Positions 56,015-64,000 of a stretch of 64,000 nt of DNA are shown one piece after another (the first letter of the stretch is position 1; each line of letters begins with the position of its first letter). Origin of the DNA: Skeletonema tropicum (taxonomy: Eukaryota; Bacillariophyta; Thalassiosirophyceae; Thalassiosirales; Thalassiosiraceae); NCBI GenBank assembly GCA_037178625.1, contig CM074128.1:558001-622000 (forward strand), given 5' to 3'. Made by a program: the position numbers and the translations under genes. The notes under the pieces are model-generated. The model saw only the letters and a list, made by a program, of their open reading frames with translations, was not told where the DNA came from and ran no database searches.

Positions 56015-58716
56015 CATATAGGCTAGGATGTTTCATTCTCACCTCAAAATCTCGGGAGGTGGATTCTTACTCGCAAGAAAGAGTGAATTCAAAAGGCAAA
56101 GGCGGCCAACGGCCACTCCAGCCACAACAAAATTCAGCCTCCACCATGACAAGACATGCTACATAAGAAAGTATTGTAAGCGCTGCCGGCGGCCGCCTAA
56201 CCACCATGCCCTCTCTCATCTGCAATGAATTTAACACCACTATCAGTGATAGCACCGTTGCTTGCGAAGGTGGAGAAGAACTGACTTGAGACGAAAGGGT
56301 TGTCCATTATTGAGAGGAAAGATGAGTCATCAGTAGTGGGTGTTAAAGTTTTGGCGTCTCAACCGATGCGTCGAATAAAACCAACTGCACGGGATTCCTC
56401 GCACCGACCTGCAATGGAAACTCTTGACGTTCTCGATGTATTTTTCTGCTGCACGCGAAGAATTTGGGGCGGAAAAGGTAAGAATTCATTATTGCAAAAT
56501 TAATACACATCGAACAATCACCACACAACATACGTCAATGATTTACTCACGAATTTTCAATCGGTAAATACTTATCACGTCTACGTCATATATCACCATC
56601 ATCTATTACACCATTAATACGACGTCGCAGCTGCATTTGATTGTTTATGATCCTTCGGCAAAAATTCGTTGCTCCAGTTTGAAATGAAAGGACATCAGCC
56701 TCAGCCCAGTGACGTACAGAGAGGGAAGAAGACAATCCGTTCAAAAGGGTCGGTGTTATTAAGCATCCGACAATCAGCCTCGGCAACGTGCGGAATTCGA
56801 AGCAGTATAGGTGAGCTGGTCACGTTCTTGTTGCACGTCAATAATATCGTAATGTATCGTCTCTTCTGTATTGAACGCACATCAACTTCGGCGAGGTTAA
56901 TCCTCGATGTATCGTTTGTCATCTCATTTAAATTCAAACCTCTCTTGCAAATGTACTCTACAGATGTAAACGGACAACAATGAAGACAGTAACAATATCA
57001 CGTCAATCACAATCATGTTGCTCCCGATTGAATGCATAATTACTGCTTAAAACACTCTTTATCGGATGACGATGCCTCGACCGCGACGAATTATATCCTT
57101 GTTGAAATCATGATTGCTTTTATGATGCAGTCATTATTTCTATGCCATATATTCCGCTGCTATGAATGTCTCTGTTGGCAAATGCGGAAAATCTCTCTGT
57201 GTCATGTACCGCATATTCGAAGTGTCATTAGTTTGTCAGGTTGAATGCATTGAGAGCCGGTATTTCATAGTGTGTCAATACTGTAAGTATTGTGCATAAA
57301 ATAGAATTGTGAAGATTGCTTTGTAATGTTCTATCTGTTATTCCTATCAACAGTTATTGGAAGAGAGAAGATTGCATCGTAATGTTTCTCTCCGTTGTCG
57401 GATGAGATAGATTGCCATCGCCGATGGAAGCAATGGGAAGAAGAGGTCTTACTGGAGATCTATTACGTCTAAAGAGTGCAATGGCAATGGATAGCCTAAG
57501 ATTTAAGTGCGATAGGAGAAGCAATTTTTCATGATAATCGTTGTACTAAAAATTGATTACATCTATTTTGTGCATAGGCGAAGCAAGTGTGTGCATAACA
57601 TCACACCAGCGCAGTCACTGACGTGCGTGAATTCTGACATGTGCAGTGTGCAGGGAGAACCCTTCGTCTATTTCGTCGTAACAGGCTGCAACCTTCGGAG
57701 ACGTTTGACAGATGTCGTACCCAGAGAAGACTACGACGTGGATAAGCAAGACCATAACAGAGCGGAATTGCATCCGTTTTCCAGCAGTGTTGCTTCATCT
57801 CTTGATGGTACTACCCAATTGCAGCAGCTGATATGTCATGTCAGATTAGTCCGATTACAAGTGTCCGACTCTAGTGGTTTCTACCATTGCACTTGAGACG
57901 GCGGCAGATTATCGCCGACCCTTTTGAAAGGGATGTCTCTTCCTCTCTCTACAAAACGTCACCAGACTGAGGCAGACGTACATTAATTTCAAACTGGAGC
58001 AATAACTTTTTTCGAAGGATCATCGACACAAATGCAGCTGAAGGGGTCATGTTCTTGATGTAATCGATGATATATGACGAAGACGCTGAAGCATGTGTTG
58101 TTATTCGTGAGTACTTCATCATAAACTTGAATTGTGTGGAGAAATGTGTGTTCATGTTTCAAAAATGAACTGTTACCTTTTTCCGATCCGCCCAAATTCT
58201 TCGCGTGCAGCGGCACAGAATTACATCAGAGTGTCCATTGCAGGTCGGTCGGAGAGTCACGTGCAGTTGGTTTTATTCGACGCATCAGTTGAGACGCCAA
58301 AACTTTAACACCCACTACTGATGACTCATCTTTCCTCTCAATAATGGACAACCCTTTCGTCCCAAATCAGTTCTTCTTCATCTTCGCATGCAGCGGTGCT
58401 ATCGCTGATTATTGTGGTTAAATTCAATGCGGATAAGAGAGGGCATGGTGGTTAGGCGGCCACCGGTAGCATGGTCATGGTCTATTTATTACTCAATAGG
58501 CTGTTCGAATTTTAAGTATCCTGTAGAATGTCCGTTTGCGTGCCGTTTGCCGTTGCCTTTTGAATGAGAATATTCTCTTTCTTGTGAATAAGAAGTCCAC
58601 TTCCCGAGGCTTTGAAGTGACTTCTGATAAAGAGAAACATCCTAGCCTATGTCACAGCGATACTTTATGAGAAAGGACCATGTACAAAATACTCCCATTA
58701 TGAAAGGGACTGCCAT
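55950..58716. mobile_element. TTAA-flanked element with long inverted arms
   Basis: A 2767-bp segment lies between two TTAA copies (55946-55949 and 58717-58720). It starts ATGGCAGTCCCTTTCATAAT and ends with the reverse complement. The arms are about 0.8 kb each (55950 to ~56760 and ~57890 to 58716) and are related throughout, with clear indel divergence; matching landmarks include AAGTTTTGGCGTCTCAA (about 56347) and its complement (about 58290). The 1.1-kb centre is unique and shows no transposase. It is a foldback-type, probably non-autonomous DNA element. Its terminal sequence differs from that of the 19539-20926 element although the target is the same. Confidence 0.85.
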
Positions 58717-58720
58717 TTAA

Positions 58721-59151
58721 GATCAGCCCATTAGAATTAGACATTACGAAAGGAGATCAGAAAGAGGGCGTTAAGACAGCACACTAAAATCGCAAAAGAG
58801 AGAAAAAAGGGGCTTTTTCGTTCCGTTACTTTGGTGGCAGAAGCGGGCTGGTTATTCCCGCCGATTCTTTCTCCTTTGAAACACATGACATCAACTCGCG
58901 AAGTTTTAGCCAGCCATCGCTGATTGCAACTCCATGACATGAGTATCACAGCATCACAGCATCAACACTATATACATACTGAACAAAGACAAAGCTAATA
59001 CGCAAGCACCATTGAATTACCCATAGGCTGATTGTTAGGCGTAGACGAAGAGGCAACGACGATATCAGTAGGAAACGGCAGCAACAATCACAATAATAGA
59101 AATAGATCCACAACACATAGCAATTGAAACAAAACACAAACCATTTCGACC
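58721..59151. other. Intergenic region
   Basis: 430 bp between the TTAA element and the next gene; presumably the promoter of that gene. No other feature is seen. Confidence 0.35.
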
Positions 59152-59677
59152 ATGAGTCAACCACAACCACGCCACGGGGCCCGCCGTGCATTCGGCATCA
59201 TCAACGCCAACTCTACCCCACGAAAGGCGCCCAAGGGAGGCGCATCCACAATTGCAGATGAAGTACACAGTGCCAAAAAAGAGAAGCAATCCACTCTCTT
59301 TTCTTCCATGGCAACTAGAAGCAGTAAGAAGAGGGCAGCTTCTTTGAAAGAAGCAGATGAAAAGGAAGTGGTGGCGGTAGAGTCACCTTCCAAGAAGGCA
59401 GCTACCTACAAATGCTGTCTTGCCCAAGGCAGCAGCGGCCAAAGATTATCTTAAGGAAGAAGTGGTTGGTGAAGAGTATGCCAAGGAAGTGTTTCCGTGA
59501 ACTACCCGAAGGTGGATGCTACCTTTTGGGATGAAATGGAGGACCTTATTGGAAATTAAACTTGCCAACCCCATTCGAAGTGATGATGAATTTGATGCGA
59601 GTTCGCATGATGGTGGTGAAGATGGAGATAAACTACCCAATCTCAAGGAGAAAGATGAAGTTGCTGATGATGTGTAA
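59152..59677 (+). pseudogene. Frame-broken small basic/acidic protein gene
   Basis: The ATG at 59152 opens MSQPQPRHGARRAFGIINAN, followed by a Lys/Ser-rich part (ATRSSKKRAASLKEADEKE). Around 59412 the frame must shift to read NAVLPKAAAAKDYLKEEVVG, around 59490 again to read NYPKVDATFWDEMEDLIGN, and near 59560 once more to read KLANPIRSDDEFDASSHDGG, ending at 59677. Each piece looks like protein, with basic then acidic halves. The start RRAFGIINAN recalls the destruction box of mitotic proteins; this is a weak hint only. It is either a decayed gene or one affected by several sequence errors. Confidence 0.45.
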
Positions 59678-60102
59678 GCAAAAAGTACGGGCGATAGAAA
59701 AACTCTTGGAGAGGTGCTGATAGGTATTGGATGCTGTATCAGAAACTCGATCTCAAGATGAAATGTATGATGTTATGATGTCGAAGAAGTATGCAACTCA
59801 ACGCCTTCCTGGGTAGTAAGCACACAGATGGAAACAATGTATTCGACAACTGTAGGAAACTAACGTTAAAGTGTATTTGATGAAAGATGAAGGTGGTCGC
59901 TCTGAACTTGTTTCTCCAATTGATATTTACAAAAATTTATACTACTCAAGAGACATACCGAATGGTGCAATAGCAATAACTTGTGTATATGTCTATGAGC
60001 CGAAGCCACTGCCCTGTCTCTTGATCAAACTATCTATTCTCGAATGCACAAATCTACAAGTCATACATATGTATCTATACCTACCGTTCTTTCGAACAGA
60101 TA
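59678..60102. other. Convergent intergenic region
   Basis: No supportable gene. The 82-codon frame at 59871 has no coding character. Confidence 0.3.
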
Positions 60103-60546
60103 CTAATGCGTATCAATAGCGTGTGCCCTTCCGTCCTCGTGTCGATTGTAAGGCCACGCTCTAGCATCTCTTGCCACCTCCTTCGCAATATCAAGCGCGC
60201 TGATGAGTCCCACTACCTTGTCATTCGAGTCTACAACGAGTGCATGATGCACATTATTCTTCTCGAAGAACTTGGCGGCAGTATCCTTATCTGCCGTTAG
60301 CAGAATCTTCTTCATTGAAGCAGTCCAAGGCATAACATCTCCGATTTGTGTCTCGAGGGAGATGTTATTTTGGTAGCACCAGCACAAGTCGGTCTTGGTG
60401 ATTATGCCCGTAGGCTTGTCTTCGAGCACGATGACTAGCGAAGAGACTTGCCAGTCCATCATGAGGTTTAGGACATCTTTTACTGTGGAACTTGCCTCGC
60501 ATTTGAGTACGTCCTTGAATGGAACCATGAAACCGGATACAAACAT
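60103..60546 (-). CDS. CBS-domain pair protein
   Basis: A single-exon ORF of 147 aa made almost wholly of two CBS motifs: residues ~5-60 (STVKDVLNLMMDWQVSSLVI, PTGIITKTDL) and ~72-128 (DTAAKFFEKNNVHHALVVD, KVVGLISALDIAKEVARD). CBS pairs bind adenosine nucleotides and act as energy or redox sensors; stand-alone pairs in plants (CBSX) regulate thioredoxins. No targeting leader is visible, so a cytosolic location is likely. The partner is unknown. Confidence 0.82.
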   Translation of the reverse strand: MFVSGFMVPFKDVLKCEASSTVKDVLNLMMDWQVSSLVIVLEDKPTGIITKTDLCWCYQNNISLETQIGDVMPWTASMKKILLTADKDTAAKFFEKNNVHHALVVDSNDKVVGLISALDIAKEVARDARAWPYNRHEDGRAHAIDTH

Positions 60547-61210
60547 GTTGTCTTTTGTTTTAGAGAGGGTGTAATTTGTGTTTTAGAAGTTGCGTTAATG
60601 ATTTGCTTTTGAATTTTATGAAAGTGTTGGTAGTGATAGATGCAGATGCAGATGCAGATGCAGTAAACTGATTTGCTGAACAGAACGCAAATCTCTAGTT
60701 TGATTGATGAGAAGGCTACGATATGGTAGAACCTGCTAGTAACCTTGCCGCAGAGGAGTCAGAATAATGAAGAAGTCAGAACAAAGTTAAAACGAAGAGC
60801 ATCGAATAATAACGAAGAGCAGCAGTCGGAGAGTTGTTCACAATTCATAGAAGATCAAGATGCGAACCCGAAACCCGAACCCAAGTTGTCAAGTTTTCAA
60901 TCTGAGATATATATAGTCTAATTAATTGATTTTTGATTCCAAATAGGTATCAATATTGCATTTTTTCAGATACAAATGAATGCGGATTCAGCTCATCTTC
61001 TACAATTTCGGTCCAGCAACTATCTATAAGTTCGACAACAGTAACTTTTTAGAACATGACATAAAAAATCTCATGCTTGGCAGTTTTAGTTGGCAGTTGG
61101 CAGCAAGCGCGCAGCAATCTGCAGCAATGGACATAATCATGGTCATGGACAATAGACACCGCAGTCATCTTCTATTATATTGGTTATCGTCATCAAATTA
61201 ATATCTGTAG
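60547..61210. other. Divergent intergenic region with a GATGCA repeat
   Basis: 660 bp between the CBS and TMEM184-family genes. A hexamer (GATGCA) repeats four times at about 60640-60664. No gene is supportable. Confidence 0.4.
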
Positions 61211-62973
61211 ATGGCATCACTACCAGGAGAGGATACCCTCTCCTCCTCACTATTACACGGTGACCATCAGGCTGGCAACGATCATGAAATACCACAATTT
61301 GAATCGACTTCACAAAATCAGGAAGGCTCCTCTATTTGGGGCGAACAACACTGAAGATGACCGTGTAGCATTACTGCGTATGCCACCTCCCATAAATAAT
61401 ATTGACAATGTTGACTGTGACTACGGCGTTTCTTCTCCCAATGAGGAGAAGAAAGATGGAGGCAGTAGCAATGGAAATACACACAACAGTATTCTGCCTA
61501 CAATCGAAGAGAACAACGACCATTACAATATTAGACACGACAATAACACTACATTTGGGCCGCCACACTCACCACAACATCCGCGAATAAATCAGTCCAT
61601 TCTACGACGATCCCTACCAAGCATGAAACGACTGGGAAACATACTCAAAATATCATCCTCGGCAATATTCCTATTTATAGTCTTTCCAATACTACTCCAC
61701 TCTGCAATACATGACTGGCACAAAGGAAAAACAGACTTTGCGGCGTTTTACTCGGCAGCTGGGTTTGTAGTTATAACGCTTGTGTTTAGCTTTCGAGAGA
61801 TTCTGTCTCATCTATACAATTGGTACGCGCCGGAAGTGCAAAAGTTCGTTGTTAGAATACTGTTCATGGTGCCATTGTACAGTATACAATCGTGGCTTAG
61901 TCTACGATTTCACGGACCTGCAAGGGTATATTTTGATACAATTCGAGATTTGTACGAGGCATATGTCATCCAGAGCTTTGTGTATTATCTCATTGAGTTA
62001 CTAGGGGGAGAAGATCGTATGGCAGCTCTGCTCAGCCGAAAGGACTCTCATTATGGAAATCATGGAAAATTCCTAACAAAGGTATTACGGATGAAACGGT
62101 GGAGGATGGGGAGAGACTTTCTATTCAATATCAAATATGGTGTGCTGCAATATGTTGTGGTCAAAACCTTCTTGACTCTCTTGACAACGTTTGTATTTTT
62201 ACCGAGTGGCATTTACGGTGAAGGAAAATTCAGTTGGTCATCAGCCTACACGTACACAACGTTTATTCTCAACGTCTCGGTCATGTACGCGTTGTATTGT
62301 CTTGTGATGCTATTTCATGCTGTCCAATCGGATTTAACCTCACCTATCAATTGGCATCCTCTTGGTAAATTCCTGTGTGTCAAGGGAGTAGTTTTCTTCA
62401 CCTTTTGGCAAGGTGTTGCAATCTCGTTCGTTCGGAGTCACGGTTTCATTGCTGACGTTGGAACATGGAGTGGAGAAGATGTAGCCAATGGTATCATTGC
62501 CTATTTGGTGTGTGTCGAGATGGTCTTCTTTTCTATCGCACACATGTTCACATTTACTTGGAAGGAGTATTTACCCGAGGGAATGGAGGATCAAAAGAAT
62601 TCTGGTATAGTCGGATGGTTCTTTGGTTTGTTTGAAGGAATTGATAAACGACGGAGAAACCAAATGGGCGGTATGTATCAATCGCAACCAACACTCTTAC
62701 AAGACGATGAAGAAGTCATCCCCTGCATAGATGAGAATGGAAACATTTCAGAAAGTGATTACCGTCCTCCAACCATGTCGTCGGGGATTTAGCAAGTTGC
62801 AGGATCCAATGTCGTTACGTGATGCATTGTGGAGTAGCACAGTACCGAGAGAGACGTTGGATGATATCAAGCGCTTGGGTGTGGTGTCAGGTGTACAGGG
62901 CAGTCACATCAACGAACAGGGTATTGGTATAGACATTAGCCTCGCAAATTTTGACAATGCCGAAAGTATATAG
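61211..62973 (+). CDS. TMEM184/DUF300 (organic solute transporter alpha-like) protein
   Basis: A seven-span membrane protein of the TMEM184/Ostalpha/LAZ1 family. Diagnostic stretches are RFHGPARVYFDTIRDLYEAY, VIQSFVYYLIELLGGEDRM, FNIKYGVLQYVVVKTFLTLL, ALYCLVMLFHAVQSDL and LGKFLCVKGVVFFTFWQG. Homologues act in transport of organic solutes or in vacuolar/plasma-membrane traffic. The ATG at 61211 gives a plausible N-terminus (MASLPGEDTLSSSLLHGDH) that needs a frame change near 61345; in the main frame the first ATG is 61260. A second change near 62790 leads from PTMSSG to a conserved-looking C-terminal tail (SLRDALWSSTVPRETLDDIK) ending at 62973. The membrane core itself is unbroken. Confidence 0.85.
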
Positions 62974-62986
62974 TGTAAATGTAAAG

Positions 62987-64000
62987 TCACAGTAGCTGTT
63001 CTACACACACTTTCATCGTTACATATTCATTCATTATGACTTCGCCAAGTTTCATCACATTCAACAGCGCTTCTTCATCAGTAGGTGAACGCTTCCAAGA
63101 CTTGCAGCACTCCTTCACAAGCGCCTGACTCTTCGTCCCAACACCATTATTATGTCCCTTACCGAACTCATCCATCCCAAAAATCTCATCTTTCGTAGAT
63201 TCAATCACCATTGCGACTATATTCTGTTTCCTATACAATTCCATTGACAGCATCTGATACGACGAAGTGACACAATTCACAATGTGTTCCAAAATGTCAT
63301 CATCATCATCCTTCATTATCATTCCATCATAATCCTCCGTAGCATCATCATCATCATCATCCCCAATCACCTCAAAATGGAATTGCCACAAACTATCCAC
63401 AATCCTCCCCAATGCATCATGACACTCTGCCAAATTCGACATGAGGGAACGTAACCCTACCAACATCTTTTCATGCTGCTCTAAATCATGTGAGAGTGCC
63501 AGTTGTACATCTTGAAGGTGTAGGTGATGGTGAGTGAAGTAGTATTGGGATGATAATCCTTTGGAGGAGGCTTCGTAGTGATGTCCATGTGATTTCCAAT
63601 CATTATCATCATTAGAATTAAACACCTTTTCCTCTTGCTCAGGACCTTCGTTCTCTTCTTCTGCAGGGTGATACCGTGTCATTTGGGACAACACCTTCCA
63701 TTCATGGGGTAACCTCCCTCGAATACTACCAATGTTTTGCAACACGGACTAGTAATTGGTTGTCGATATCCATCCATGTGTGTTTGACCTTGTCGTTGTA
63801 AGGAGCGTAGTAGTTGATAGTATCGTTTTTTGATTTTGGGATTTTCGGTGTTGCCGACTGCTGTGGTGATGGCTGTTGTTGCTGTTGCTGTTGTTTGTTT
63901 GCAGATATGGGTGGTGTAGTTACACCCTTTGTAGTAGGCGTTGCACCCGTTGTTGACTGCCGTTTCTTTTTCTTCTTCTTTTTACTTTTGTTGGATGTTG
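62987..64000 (-). CDS. Unknown acidic helical protein, 5' end outside window
   Basis: The 3' part of a gene entering from the right edge. The block nearest the edge (64000 to ~63750) reads as a Lys-run (SNKSKKKKKKRQS), Thr/Pro and Gln-rich linkers, then NDTINYYAPYNDKVKHTWMD. A frame change near 63745 links it to a helical, acidic C-terminal block ending at 62987 (KMLVGLRSLMSNLAECHDAL; ECCKSWKRSPTDEEALLNVM). It may be a vesicle-traffic or scaffold protein, but I recognise no family. It converges with the TMEM184-family gene, leaving only 13 bp. Confidence 0.5.

Overview
The window looks like nuclear DNA of a photosynthetic stramenopile, most likely a diatom. Several proteins begin with a signal peptide followed by a plastid-import motif of the ASAFAP type (AVAFAP in the ascorbate peroxidase, VQAFAT in the dehydroascorbate-reductase-like protein). 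Mitochondrial F1-ATPase subunits are nucleus-encoded with presequences, and introns are few, short and GT-AG. A MOK-type cilium-associated kinase would suit a centric diatom with flagellate sperm better than a pennate one; that is inference.

Layout. 1-14150: a gene-rich stretch with a partial secreted protein, a FUN14 protein, a 1.04-kb direct duplication carrying a decayed ORF, a MOK-like kinase, a spliced HMG-box gene, a G/C-run minisatellite, a carbohydrate sulfotransferase, an MTA/SAH nucleosidase, a repetitive secreted protein and a Cys-rich protein. 14485-28290: a satellite array of about 55 units of about 184 bp. It is inverted at its left edge, flanked by an older diverged subfamily on its right, and split by an LTR retrotransposon (17432-21013) that itself carries a TTAA-flanked DNA element (19539-20926). 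28300-55640: housekeeping genes, namely a TPR tail-anchored protein, a subtilisin, a Tom7-like protein, a DHAR/GST, a CDP-alcohol phosphotransferase with an N-terminal SAP domain, GatA, a CCA-adding enzyme, a plastid-type unknown, two multi-pass membrane unknowns, a five-exon ascorbate peroxidase, head-to-head ATP synthase beta and delta genes, and a SET-domain methyltransferase. 55950-58716: a second TTAA-flanked element with inverted arms of about 0.8 kb. 59152-64000: a frame-broken small gene, a CBS-pair protein, a TMEM184-family protein and a partial unknown.

Connections. ATP synthase beta and delta share a 289-bp divergent promoter region. The ascorbate peroxidase and the DHAR-like protein both carry plastid-type leaders and could belong to one ascorbate-based antioxidant route. 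GatA and the CCA-adding enzyme both serve tRNA maturation or charging in organelles or the whole cell.

Caveat. Many conserved genes (MOK, GatA, CCA-adding enzyme, TMEM184, 43177-44095, 59152-59677) continue in another frame after one- or two-base shifts, while others (ATP synthase, APX, MTA/SAH nucleosidase, SET) are clean. Uncorrected indels in the assembly are the simplest explanation, but real pseudogenisation cannot be excluded from the sequence alone. The most distinctive object is the satellite: its two diverged subfamilies keep the same open frame, with differences concentrated at third codon positions.
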